DNA of 64,000 nucleotides from CAVTAV01 sp963732795 (GTDB taxonomy: Bacteria; Pseudomonadota; Alphaproteobacteria; CAVTAV01): the NCBI GenBank assembly GCA_963732795.1, contig CAVTAV010000001.1:248001-312000 (forward strand), written 5' to 3'. The translations under genes and the position numbers were made by a program. The notes beneath the pieces were generated by a model, which saw only the letters and a program-made list of their open reading frames with translations, searched no databases and had not been told where the DNA came from. Every line of letters starts with the position of its first letter. Within the stretch, counting starts at the first letter, position 1. Positions 48,701 to 58,378 of this stretch are shown here, in pieces.

Positions 48701-48890
48701 GGCGACGGGTGCGGGCGCCGCCGCGCGTGTAAGCCTTGGGATCGTCGTTTTCTCGGGCGTGCTGTGCACGACCGCGCTCACTTTGTTTGTGGTGCCGGTG
48801 TTCTACAACATGCTCGCGCGCTACACTTCGTCTCCCGAAGCCGTGGCGCATGAGTTGGAGCGCGGACTGCAGCAGCAGCCTGCGGAGTAG
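45784..48890 (+). CDS. RND efflux permease 1 (HAE1 type), two frameshifts
   Basis: About 1034 residues after correction. The N-terminus MLLSDVSVKRPVLAAVVSLL with LREYPDISPPIVSISTNYPGAS is typical, and the proton-relay helix reads LAMVLAIGLVVDDAIVVLENIHR (conserved Asp pair). The second half contains QFESFVHPFVIILTVPLAVAGAL, GIVMLVGIAAKNGILIVEFANQLRD and IRLRPILMTAVATMFGAIPLA. Breaks near 46447 and 47480 are single extra bases. Twelve helices and two large periplasmic loops are expected. It exports drugs or metabolites using proton influx. Confidence 0.93.
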
Positions 48891-48941
48891 ACGACAGGAC
48901 GGAGAGCGGACCCCGCAGGGTCCCGGAATTGGTACGGTAAT

Positions 48942-51900
48942 ATGCTTCTGTCCGACATATCGGTGAAACGCCCGGTTTTCTCGGCGGTGATCAGCCTGTT
49001 GCTGATCTCGTTCGGGATTCTCTCCTTCATGGAGACGCCGCTTCGCGAGTATCCCGACGTTTCCGTGCCGATCGTGTCGATCTCGACCAATTATCCGGGC
49101 GCGTCGGCCGATGTCGTCGAGACCAAGATCACCCAGATCATCGAGGACCGGATCAGCGGCATCGAAGGCATCAAGACGATCGAGTCGACGAGCCAGCAGG
49201 GCCGCTCCAATATCACGTATCGAATTCAATCTCAACCGCGATATCGACGGCGCCGCCAATGACGTCCGCGACCGCGTGTCCCGCCTGCTGAACAACATCC
49301 CGGACGAGGCCGATCCGCCCGAAGTGTCGAAGGCGGACACCGACAGCGACACCTTGATGTGGCTGCATCTGACCGATCCCGACCGGACACAGATGGAGCT
49401 GACGGATTACGCCAAGCGCTATGTGGTCGATCAGTTCAGCATCCTGCCCGGCGTGGCGAGTGTCCGGTTCGGCGGCCGTCAGATCGCCATGCGCATCTGG
49501 CTCAACCGCAATGCGCTCGCGGCGCGCGGGCTCACCGTGCAGGACGTCGAGGACGCGCTCAGGAACGAGAATGTCGAGTTCCCGGCCGGCCGCGTCGATT
49601 CCATCAACCGCGAGTTCACCGTCCGCGTCGTCCGGAACTACAAGACCGCCAAGGATTTCGCGAGCCTCGTGCTGAAACGCGGCGACGACGGCCATCTGAT
49701 TCGGCTCGGCGAGGTGGCCAAGGTCGAGGTCGCCCCGGCCGATACCGCGCAACGAGTTCCGCGGCAATGGCCAGCCCATGATCGGCATGGGCATCATCAA
49801 GCAGTCCAAGGCCAACGAGATCGACGTCGCCCGCGAGGTCCATGCCGAGATCGCCAAGCTGCAGAAGACCCTGCCCGAAGGCATGGATCTCGGCATCAAC
49901 AACGACAACACCGTGTTCATCCAGGCGGCGATCGACGAGGTCTACAAGACCTTGGGCGTCGCGGTCGTGCTCGTCGTCGCGGTGATCTATCTGTTCCTCG
50001 GCTCGGCTCGCGCGACGATCATTCCGGCGGTGACGGTGCCGGTGTGTCTGATCGCCTCTTTCATCGTCCTGAAGGCGCTCGGCTTCACCGTCAATCTGAT
50101 GACTCTGCTGGCCTTGGTGCTCGCCATCGGGCTCGTGGTCGACGACGCCATCGTCGTGCTCGAAAACATTCACCGACGAATCGAGCTCGGAGAACCGCCA
50201 TTGCTCGGCGGCCTATCGCGGCGCGCGGCAGGTCGGCTTCGCCGTCGTGTCCACGACTCTGGTTCTGATCGCGGTGTTCGTGCCGATCATGTTCCTGACC
50301 GGCACGACGGGTCGCATGTTCGCCGAACTGGCGGCGGCTTTGGGGGCGGCGGTCGCCTTCTCGGGATTCATCGCGCTCACTCTGACGCCGATGATGTGCT
50401 CGAAGATTCTTGAAGCACGACACCGAGCGGCGCGGGCTCAGCTATCACGTCGACCAGATCTTCGAGAAACTCTCGAGCGGCTTATCGGAGCACGCTCGCC
50501 GCCTGCCTGCCCCATCCCGTTCTGGTCGGCGGGGCGGTGCTTTGCATAGCCGGGCTCGCCGTCTTCGTGTTCACCATCATCCCGCGCGAATTCACGCCGC
50601 CCGAGGATCAGGGGCGGATGCAAATCCAGTTCGAGGCGTCCGAAGGCGCGAGCTACGACTATACCCGCAACAAGCTTCACGAGATCGAGGCGATTCTTCT
50701 GCCTTACATCAAGAACGGCCCGGTGATGAGCACCACGGCGCGCGTGCCGGGCTGGGGCGGCGGCGACTGCCGTCAATCAGGGCAACGTCTTCGTTTCGAT
50801 GAAGCCTTGGGGCGAGCGCAAGATGACGACGGCCGAGTTCGCATCGATCATCCGCAAGAAAGTCGAGTCAGATTCCCGGCATCAAGGCCTTCATCGAGGT
50901 TGCCCCAGGGCCTGCGCGGCAGCGGCGGCAATCCGGTGCAGTTCGTGGTCGGCGGCAATACCTATGAGCAGCTCGCGCGCTGGCGCGACATCATCCTCGA
51001 GAAGGCGCGGCAAAATCCCGGCCTGACCGGCCTCAATGCCGATTACGAGGAGACCAAGCCCGAGCTCGTGGTGGATATCGACCGCAACCGCGCGGCGGAT
51101 CTCGGCGTGTCGATCTCGAATATCGGCCGCACGCTGGAGACCATGCTGAACTCGCGCAGGGTGACGACCTTCACGGATCGCGGCGAGGAATACGACGTCA
51201 TCGTTCAGGGCCGCGACGAGGACCGCCAGTCGCCGCACGATCTGGACAACATCTATGTCCGGTCCAGCACGACGGGCGCAGCTGATCCCGATCTCCAATC
51301 TGGTGAAGTTCACCGACCGCGCGACGGCCGATACGCTTGCACCGGTTCAACCGCTATCGCGCGATCACCATCACCGCCAATCTCGCGCCGGGCTACAAGC
51401 TCGGCGAGGCGCTGGACTATCTGGAAAACATCGTCAGGTCCGACCCGCGCATGGCCGATGCCCGGATCGACTACAAGGGCGACTCCCGCGACTACAAGGA
51501 TTCGACGAACTCGATCTATTTCTTCTTCGGATTGGCGCTTCTGGTCGTGTTCCTGGTGCTGTCGGCGCAGTTCGAGAGCTTCATCCACCCCTTCGTCATC
51601 ATGCTGACCGTGCCGCTCGCCATGGCCGGCGCCTTGGTGGGGCTCTATATCTTCAACAACTCGCTCAACATCTATAGTCAGATCGGTATCATCATGCTGA
51701 TCGGCATCGCGGCCAAGAACGGCATTCTGATCGTCGAATTCGCCAATCAGATCCGCGACGAGGGCCGACCGATCAAGGAGGCTCTGCTGCAAGCCGCCGG
51801 AATCCGTCTCCGGCCGATCCTGATGACCGCGATCGCCACCATGTTCGGATCGCTCCCGCTGGCGCTTGCGTCCGGGGCGGGCGCCGCGAGCCGGGTGAGC

Positions 51901-52053
51901 CTCGGGATCGTGGTGTTCTGCGGCGTGTTCTTCGCGACCTTCCTGACCCTGTTCGTGATCCCGGTGTTCTACAACCAGCTCGCCCGCTTCACCTCCTCGC
52001 CCGAGGCGGTGGCGCATGAGCTGGAGGCACTGCAGAACCAGCCGGCGGAGTAG
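48942..52053 (+). CDS. RND efflux permease 2, about ten frameshifts
   Basis: About 1035 residues when frames are joined from MLLSDISVKRPVFSAVISLL to VAHELEALQNQPAE. The same landmarks as permease 1 are present: LREYPDVSVPIVSISTNYPGAS, LVLAIGLVVDDAIVVLENIHR and GIIMLIGIAAKNGILIVEFANQIRD. Single-base breaks fall near 49218, 49750, 50200, 50412, 50490, 50768, 50868, 50900, 51280 and 51345. It is very similar to the preceding gene, which it follows by 51 bases, so it is a tandem duplicate that could form a mixed trimer with it. Confidence 0.9.
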
Positions 52054-52148
52054 ATGATTTGAACGCCGCCTCGCCGGTTTGAGATCGCGGAATGCATTGG
52101 CCGCAGGTCTTTCACAGTCAGTCACCGAATCAGGGTTAGGCTGATGGC

Positions 52149-52617
52149 GTGATCCGGGAAGCGACAAAGAAGGACGTTCGGGCCGTCCGGCTCCTGTACT
52201 CCTATGTCCAGGAGCACCATGCGGCCGCGCTGCCGCATCTCTTCAAGAAGCCACGCCGAGAATGCCGATCCGGGCTGGAGCATCGCGGAATATCTCCGCC
52301 ATCGCGGCGCCTTCATCGCGCTCTATTTCGACGAGGAGGAGGCGGTCGGCTATGTCGCCGCGCGCCGCGTCGACCGGCGGGAGGATACCGTCCGTTTCGC
52401 CCAATCCATGCTCTATATCGACCAGATCGGCGTCGCGCCCGCCTTCCGCCGGCGCGGCTATGGCCGGGCGCTGGTCGACTATGTCAAGGAACGCGCGGCC
52501 GCCGCAGGCAACGTCTCGGTCACGCTCGACGTCTGGAGCTTCAACGACCGCGCCCGCGCGTTCTTCCAGTCCTGCGGCTTCACGCCCTATCGCGAGCAGA
52601 TGTGGCTCGAGCCGTGA
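52149..52617 (+). CDS. GNAT family N-acetyltransferase, one frameshift
   Basis: 155 residues after correction, from GTG 52149. It begins MIREATKKDVRAVRLLYSYV. The acetyl-CoA segment is IDQIGVAPAFRRRGYGRALVDYV (motif A, R-x2-G-x-G/A), followed by VTLDVWSFNDRARAFFQSCGF and a C-terminal MWLEP. A break near 52250 separates LPHLFKK from HAENADPGW. The substrate is unknown. It is convergent with the DUF1178 gene. Confidence 0.85.
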
Positions 52618-52627
52618 ATTTCCGGCC

Positions 52628-53055
52628 TCAGGCGTCCTCGTCCTTTGGCCAGGGGATGGGCGTGCAGGGGACGCCTTCGTCCTGCAGTTCCTTGGCTTCC
52701 TTGACCGTCGCCTCGCCGTAGATGGCCTTGGCTTCGGTCTCCCCGTAATGGATCTTTCGGGCTTCCTCGGGGAAGCGGTTGCCGACATAGTCGCAATTCT
52801 GCTCGACATATTTGCGGAATCTTGGCGAAGGCCTTGAGCGTCTCGGTCGCCTCGTTGGTGTAGCTGGCCGGCATGCTGCTCGGGCTTATTGCCGGAGGCG
52901 ATGTTTGGCGCCATCAGGGCCTTGGACACCTCGGTCACGCCGCAGATCGGGCAGGCGATACGGCCGGCCTTGACCTGACGGTCATAGGCCTTGCTGTCCT
53001 TGAACCAGGCCTCGAAATCATGGCCGTCCGAGCAGATGAGATCGTACAGAATCAT
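52628..53055 (-). CDS. DUF1178 family protein, two frameshifts
   Basis: 141 residues after correction. MILYDLICSDGHDFEAWFKDS and a zinc-ribbon-like IACPICGVTEVSKALMAPNIA begin the protein. The rest reads KYVEQNCDYVGNRFPEEARKIHYGETEAKAIYGEAT and ends EGVPCTPIPWPKDEDA. This is the full DUF1178 pattern. An extra C near 52888 and another base near 52820 break the frame. Its function is unknown. It sits beside nitrilase, Grx and ComF genes, a neighbourhood conserved in alphaproteobacteria. Confidence 0.85.
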
Positions 53056-53146
53056 AGCACCAACACGCCTTCAACGGGCCGGAACACGCCCTGAAGGGCG
53101 GACATCCGCACATGCCTAGCATATAGATGGCATGCGTTCGGCCTAT

Positions 53147-53991
53147 TCACAAGGCTGGTGCGGCGAAATGCCCGGTCGTGTTGGAGCGAAGGCACCCTGG
53201 CCACGCGACTTCGTCGACCTTGGCAGGATCGATCTCGGCGACGATGACGCCGGGCTCCGTTCCGCCGTCGGCCAGGATCGCGCCCCAGGGTCGATGATCA
53301 GGGAATGGCCATAGGTCGTGCGGCCGTCGTCGTGCTTGCCGCATTGCGCGGGGGCGAAGACGAAGCAGCCGTTCTCGATCGCCCGCGCCCGCTGCAGCAC
53401 ATGCCAATGGGCCTCGCCGGTCAGCTTGGTAAAGGCGGCGGGAATGGAGAGGTAATAGGCCCCGGCCTGGCCGTAGGCCCGATAGAGCTGCGGGAAGCGC
53501 AGGTCGTAGCAGACCGACATGCCGAGCGGACCCCAGGGCGTCTGGGCGAGGCGCGCCGCTTCGCCGGGCACGTAATTCTTGGATTCCCGGTAACGTTCGC
53601 CGTTCGGCAGGTCGACGTCGAACAGGTGAATCTTGTCGTAGGTCGCGGCGATCCCGCCCTTATCATCCAGAAGGAACGAGCGATTGGCGACCCTGCCTTC
53701 CTCGATCAGGATCGGCAGCGACCCGGCGAGGAGCCAGATCGAAAGCTCGTCCGCCAGCGTCGCGATAGGCCTTGAGCGCCTTGTCCTCGTCCTGAGGGCA
53801 GGACGCGCGCGAACATGTTTTTCGAGTTCTGCTCGAGAAGCGAGACCATCTCCGGCAGCAGCACGAAATCCGCGCCCCGGCTGGCGGCCTCGCGGATGAG
53901 CGCGCGTCGACATCTCGATATTCGGCGCGACCTCGTTGGACGAGGTCAGTTGCACGCATGCGGCGCGGAAGGTCTTGGGCGAATCGGTCAT
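53147..53991 (-). CDS. Carbon-nitrogen hydrolase (nitrilase / omega-amidase family), about five frameshifts
   Basis: About 280 residues. Corrected segments give FRAACVQLTSSNEVAPNIEM, FVLLPEM with the catalytic glutamate, AATYDKIHLFDVDLP with the catalytic lysine, and SVCYDLRFPQLYRAYG with the catalytic cysteine. ARAIENGCFVFAPAQCG and YGHSLIIDPWGAILADGG follow. The N-terminal 100 residues are spread over three frames (breaks about 53760-53920), and another break lies near 53285. Family members hydrolyse alpha-keto acid amides or deaminated glutathione. It is 11 bases downstream of grx. Confidence 0.88.
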
Positions 53992-54002
53992 GGACCGGAT
54001 GT

Positions 54003-54263
54003 TTAGGCCGGGTTCAGAAGTTTGTCGAGTTGACCCGCGGAATCGAGCTCGTAGAGATCGTTGCAGCCGCCGACATGGGTTTCGCCGATGAAGATCTGCG
54101 GCACCGAACGCCGTCCGCCGGCCCGCTCGGTCATGAGGCGGCGCGTGTCGGCGTCCGCCGTCACGTCGATTTCGATAAAGGCCACGCCCTTCGATTCAAG
54201 CAAATGCTTGGCCCGATGGCAGAAGCCGCAAAATGCAGAGGTATAGATCGTCACCTCGGCCAT
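54003..54263 (-). CDS. grxC: Glutaredoxin (GrxC type)
   Basis: 86 intact residues. The redox site is CGFC at 12-15 in place of the usual CPYC. The cis-proline loop SVPQIFIGETHVGG is complete with the GG glutathione contact. There is one extra cysteine after it (GGCNDLYEL). It reduces disulfides with glutathione in the cytosol. It is between the nitrilase and ComF genes on the same strand and is probably cotranscribed with both. Confidence 0.93.
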   Translation of the reverse strand: MAEVTIYTSAFCGFCHRAKHLLESKGVAFIEIDVTADADTRRLMTERAGGRRSVPQIFIGETHVGGCNDLYELDSAGQLDKLLNPA

Positions 54264-54340
54264 GGTCGTTTCTCACACCTCGACTCGTGACCCCCCGAGA
54301 ATACCCCGAAGCAATCATATAAGCGGTTAAGAAGACCGAG

Positions 54341-55140
54341 TTAAAGTCCGTGAACCACGCGGGCGAGAGTAAGGGCGGAAACGCTCGCCGCGCCGGCCTT
54401 TAAGAGCGCCCGGCTGCAGCCTTCGACGGTCGCGCCGGTGGTCATCACGTCGTCGATCAGGACGATTCGCCGCCCTTGAGCGCCGCTCTTCGCCGGGGCC
54501 TGATCGCGAACGCGCCGCGGACGTTTCTGAAGCGCCCCGGAACGGCTTAGCCCGGCCTGACTCGGCGTTGCCCGGGTCCGCATCAGGGCGTCCGGCAGAA
54601 CCGGGAGGCCCTGCCGTCCGGCCGATCGCCAGGGCCAGGACAGCCGCCTGATTGAAGCGCCGGGAAAAGAGCCGGCGTGCGGTGCAGGGGGACGGGCACG
54701 ACGAGATCGGCGCCTTCGATCAAGCGCCCGGCCGCTGCGGGCCATCCAGCTCCCGAAAGCCGGCGCGCCTTCGAGCCGGTCGCCGCGTTTGAAGCCGAGG
54801 ATCAGATCCCGGCTTTCGTCGTCATAGACCATCACGGACCGGGCGCGGGCATAGGCCGGGGGCTCGCGCCGCGCAATCGCCGCACAGCGCCTCCGGCCCG
54901 GCGTCGAACTCGAACGGCCGTCCGCAGCACGGCGCAGAGCGGCGCCTCGATGAAGCGGATCCCGCGCCAGCATTCGGCGCAGAGCTGACCTGGCTCGGCC
55001 ACGATCGCGCGGCAGGCCAGGCATTGCGGCGGCAGCACCGCGTCCAGAAGATGCCGCCCGGCGGCCCTCAGCGCGGGCCAGAACGGGCGCCATGCGCGGG
55101 AGCCGAAAGAGCCTGGATGAAGGCTGGTCATCTGGGGCAA
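54341..55140 (-). CDS. ComF family phosphoribosyltransferase-like protein, several frameshifts
   Basis: About 265 residues. The N-terminus contains a zinc-finger-like block (PQCLACRAIVAEPGQLCAECW, then APLC). The centre has SVMVYDDESRDLILGFKRGDRL, and the C-terminus carries the PRPP-loop IVLIDDVMTTGATVEGC. These are the marks of ComF/GntX-type proteins, linked to DNA uptake in some bacteria and of unclear role in others. Breaks cluster at 54500-54760 and 54900-54950. It is divergent from the methyltransferase gene. Confidence 0.85.
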
Positions 55141-55205
55141 GGTCGCGGCGAGAAGGGGTGGCGTGGTCGTTTGCCCAGTCTAATCCCGCGTGCCATAACA
55201 GCCAA

Positions 55206-56103
55206 ATGAACTCCGCCGCCGATATGATGGTGTTCGACCGGGCGGCGCTTGCGCCGGCATCGCAATCGCATGGCCACGCGGCTGCCGCTGCATGATTTCC
55301 TTCATGCCGAGGCCGCCGCCCGGCTTGGGCGAACGGCTGGCGGACGTCAAGCGCGATTTCCGCTCGGTCCTGCTGATCGGCGGCGCGGGCTTCGAGGATG
55401 CGATCCTGCCGCGCCGCCCCGAGCGGCTCGTCGCTCGGCGACATCGCGGTCCGCCGCCTCGGCGAAGGGGCGGCGAGACGCCGTCGTTTTCGACGAGGAA
55501 GCGTTGCCCTTCGCCGAGAAGAGCTTCGACCTCGTGGTCAGCCTGCTGACCCTCCATTGGGTCAACGACCTTCCCGGCGCGCTCATCCAGATCAACCGCG
55601 CGCTCGAGCCGGACGGCCTCTTTCTCGCGCACGATGCTCGGCGCCGGGACGCTGGACCAGCTGCGTCTCGTCCTGGATGAAGGCCGAGCTCGAGGTTCAT
55701 GGCGGCGCCAGCCCGCGCGTCTCGCCCTTCGCCGATGTGCGGAGCCTCGGCGGGCTGTTGCAGCGCGCCGGCTTCGCGCTGCCGGTCGATCGACGACGAT
55801 ACGATCACCGCGACCTATGCCGATCCGGTGCGGCTCATGCGCGAGATCCGCGGCATGGGCGAGGCGAATGCGCTGCATCGGCCGGGCCCGGAGCTTTACC
55901 CGCCGCGAGGCCCTCGTTTCGCATGGCCGAGCTCTATCGCGAGGAATTCGGCGACGCGGACGGCCGCATCCCCGCCCGCTTCGACCTCGTCACGCTCACC
56001 GGCTGGGCCCCCGACGCCTCCCAGCCCAAGCCTCTGAAGCCCGGCAGTGCTCGCACTCAGCCTTGCCAAAGTCCTCGGCACACCGCCCCAGGACGACGGC
56101 TAA
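55206..56103 (+). CDS. SAM-dependent methyltransferase (BioC/NDUFAF5-like), many frameshifts
   Basis: About 296 residues reassembled from MNSAADMMVFDRAAL to LAKVLGTPPQDDG. Segments in order include RLPLHDFLHAEAAARL, SVLLIGGAGFEDAIL (SAM-binding loop region), LPFAEKSFDLVVSLLTLHWVNDLPGALIQINRALEPDG, DDDTITATYADPVRLMREIRGMGEANAL and MAELYREEFGDADGRI. This order matches the alphaproteobacterial relatives of NDUFAF5, and more distantly BioC. At least seven single-base breaks occur, the densest in the window. The substrate is not known. Confidence 0.75.
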
Positions 56104-56185
56104 AAGTCATTTGACCTGAATCATTGAATTCTGGCGGCGAAATCGAGTCTTCTAGACCGACGCATTGCCCAGGGAGTTTGTGCCT

Positions 56186-56547
56186 ATGTCGCGGCATCTG
56201 TTCTGCTGCTTGCCATCGTTGCTTTCGCGCTTGTCGCGGCGCCCTTCGTGGCGTCCGCCCAGCCTATCCCCCCCGTGCCCGGCGTGCCGAGCGCGGCGAA
56301 AGGCAAGGCCCTGGCGGAACGGTGGTGCAAGAGCTGCCATCTCGTGGAGCCGAACCAGGCGACGGCTCCCTCCGACATGCCGCCGCCCTTCGCGGCGCTC
56401 GCCGAGGGGCTGCCGGGGCGTGAGGCCGAATATCAGGGCTTTCTCCAGGCGCCCCACTCGCCAATGATCGAAATCTCGCTGTCGCGGGAGAATATCGCCG
56501 ATATCATGGCCTACCTGCGCAGCCTGGCGCCCGCGAAAGGCAAGTAA
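56186..56547 (+). CDS. Small c-type cytochrome, one frameshift
   Basis: About 120 residues from ATG 56186 behind AGGGAG. Adding one base near 56200 joins MSRHL to VLLLAIVAFALVAAPFVASA, a signal peptide. The haem site is WCKSCH, with a likely axial methionine in PSDMPPPF and a C-terminal helix ENIADIMAYLRSLAP. It is a class I periplasmic cytochrome c for electron transfer; the partner is unknown. Confidence 0.85.
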
Positions 56548-56693
56548 CAGGCCGGCCGCGCAAGGGCGCGCGTCAGGGGTGGCGCAGCGCAAATCTCTTT
56601 GCTATAAAACGCCGCCGAAAGGCTTTCCGCTTGGGGGACGGCCGGATTCTAAAGCGTTTCTTTAGGACCGTCCGGCTATCCTCCGATACGCGA

Positions 56694-56769
56694 TCCCCGG
56701 TAGCTCAGTTGGTAGAGCAGGCGGCTGTTAACCGCCCGGTCGCTGGTTCGAGTCCGGCCCGGGGAGCCA
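56694..56769 (+). tRNA. tRNA-Asn (anticodon GTT)
   Basis: Acceptor TCCCCGG pairs with CCGGGGA, the D arm is GCTC-AGTTGGTAGA-GC, the anticodon arm is GGCGG-CTGTTAA-CCGCC with anticodon GTT, and the T arm is GCTGG-TTCGAGT-CCGGC. The 3' CCA is encoded. Length is 76 bases. Confidence 0.95.
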
Positions 56770-56814
56770 TTTTCCTTCCAGGATCACGTCGGCGGTAGCT
56801 CAGGAAAGGGAGCG

Positions 56815-57594
56815 ATGCTCGAGGTCTACACCTGGGAACCCAATGCCAATTCCGGCAAGCCCTTGCTGATGCTCAAGGAAAAGGGCGCGGCGTTCGACTA
56901 TCACTATGTCGATATGGGCAAGCGCGAGCATCACAAGCCGGCCTATCTCAAGCTCAATCCGAACGGGACCGTGCCGACCGTCATTCATGACGGGCTGGTG
57001 CTGACGGAATCCTCGCCTGCGCTCGAATATCTGGACGAGGTGCTGGAGGGTCCGCCGCTTCGCCCGAGCGATCCCTATCTCCGGTGGCGGATGCGGAAAT
57101 GGATTCAATTCATGGATTTCCATTACGCGCCGTCGCTCGCCATGTTCGGGGGCGCGGGTGCGTCGAAGATGATGCCCGATCGCTCGCCCGAGGACGTGAA
57201 GAAGGAGATCGAAGCCATCCCCATGCCGGAGCGCAGGCGGGTCTGGGGCTTGATCCTGGCGAAGAAGGTTCCCGAGGCCGAGCTCGCCAAATCCGACAGG
57301 CGGATCAGCGCCGGGATCCGGCAGTTCGAAAAGGCGTTGACCGAGTATCCCTATCTCGCCGGCGCCGATTACAGCCTCGCCGACATCGTCGCGATGATCA
57401 CGGTTTTCGGCATGCCCTCGATGCGGCCCGACGAGGTCAACGACAAGGCGACGCCGCGCTTCATGGACTGGTTCCGCCGCTGCCATGCCCGGCCGGGGCT
57501 GCAGGCGGCCTTCGCGCTCGGTCATGGCTGGGTCGTCGACCGGGTGAAGGAGACGCGGAAGCTCCTTTGCATCCGCGATCTGGACGTCGGGTGA
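56815..57594 (+). CDS. Glutathione S-transferase, LigF (beta-etherase)-like, copy 1
   Basis: 259 intact residues with AGGAAAGGGAG upstream. The thioredoxin-fold half starts MLEVYTWEPNANSGKPLLML, with S13 at the position of the glutathione-activating serine. It includes LKLNPNGTVPTVIHDGLVLTESSPALEYLDE, the glutathione-binding VP and ES motifs. The helical half has MPERRRVW and YSLADIVAMI. The order and spacing resemble LigF, which cleaves beta-aryl ether bonds of lignin dimers. Whether this copy uses such substrates is inference. It is 9 bases before a paralogue. Confidence 0.85.
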   Translation: MLEVYTWEPNANSGKPLLMLKEKGAAFDYHYVDMGKREHHKPAYLKLNPNGTVPTVIHDGLVLTESSPALEYLDEVLEGPPLRPSDPYLRWRMRKWIQFMDFHYAPSLAMFGGAGASKMMPDRSPEDVKKEIEAIPMPERRRVWGLILAKKVPEAELAKSDRRISAGIRQFEKALTEYPYLAGADYSLADIVAMITVFGMPSMRPDEVNDKATPRFMDWFRRCHARPGLQAAFALGHGWVVDRVKETRKLLCIRDLDVG

Positions 57595-57603
57595 GGCCGG
57601 ACC

Positions 57604-58371
57604 ATGCTTGAGCTTTATCATTGGGGACCGACCTTGAATTCCGGCGAAGTGCTGGTCTGCCTCGCCGAAAAGCGCGTCGGCTTCCGCAGCCGCCATGTCG
57701 ACCTGAAACGCCTCAAGCAACACGAGCCCAAATTCCTTGCGCTCAACCGCCAGGGTCAGGTGCCGGTGCTTGTCCACGACCATAAAATCATGACCGGCAC
57801 GACGACGCTGCTTCAATATCTCGACGAGGCCTTTCCCCGGAAGCCTCTGATGCCGACCGAGCCCGGCGAGCGGTACGAGGCTTATTTCTGGCTCAAATAC
57901 ACGCCCGAGCGGATCGCGCCCGCGATCGCGGCGCTCGGCTGGCACCGCCTGATGCGGCCCCGTATGAGCCGCGACTTCGCCGCCAAGGCCCGCAAGACCA
58001 TCCGCAAGCTGCCGGGCGACCGCCAATCCGTCTGGCGCAAGGCGCTCAAGGATTCCTATACGGAAGAAGAACTCGCTCTCTATGGCGAGACGCTGACGAT
58101 GGCGGTCACCAAGATAGAGGCGACCCTCGCGAAGACACCTTGGATGGCCGGTGACGCGTACTCTCTGGCTGATATCGCGCTCGTGTTCATGGCCCGCGCC
58201 ATGCGCGTCGCCACGCCGGAAATCTTGAACGTGAAAGCGACACCGAAGACCTGGTCCTGGCTCAAGAAGATGGAACGCCGCCGGGCAGTGAAGGATGTGC
58301 TGGCGACCGCCCGTTGGGCCGGGCCCGACAAGCTCTTCATGCCCGGCCCCGAACCGGCCCGCTGGGGTTAG
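57604..58371 (+). CDS. Glutathione S-transferase, LigF-like, copy 2
   Basis: 255 intact residues. MLELYHWGPTLNSGEVLVCL aligns with copy 1, including S13. LALNRQGQVPVLVHDHKIMTGTTTLLQYLDEAFP replaces the usual ES pair by GT, which may weaken glutathione binding. The helical half has LPGDRQSVWRKAL and GDAYSLADIALVF. It is a tandem duplicate of the preceding gene and probably cotranscribed with it. The 3' end lies 7 bases from the convergent acyltransferase stop. Confidence 0.82.
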   Translation: MLELYHWGPTLNSGEVLVCLAEKRVGFRSRHVDLKRLKQHEPKFLALNRQGQVPVLVHDHKIMTGTTTLLQYLDEAFPRKPLMPTEPGERYEAYFWLKYTPERIAPAIAALGWHRLMRPRMSRDFAAKARKTIRKLPGDRQSVWRKALKDSYTEEELALYGETLTMAVTKIEATLAKTPWMAGDAYSLADIALVFMARAMRVATPEILNVKATPKTWSWLKKMERRRAVKDVLATARWAGPDKLFMPGPEPARWG

Positions 58372-58378
58372 ACGCTCC

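Noticed and set aside
47388..49352. A 654-codon open frame on the minus strand
   Set aside because: It spans the junction of the two RND permease genes in antisense and has no domain.
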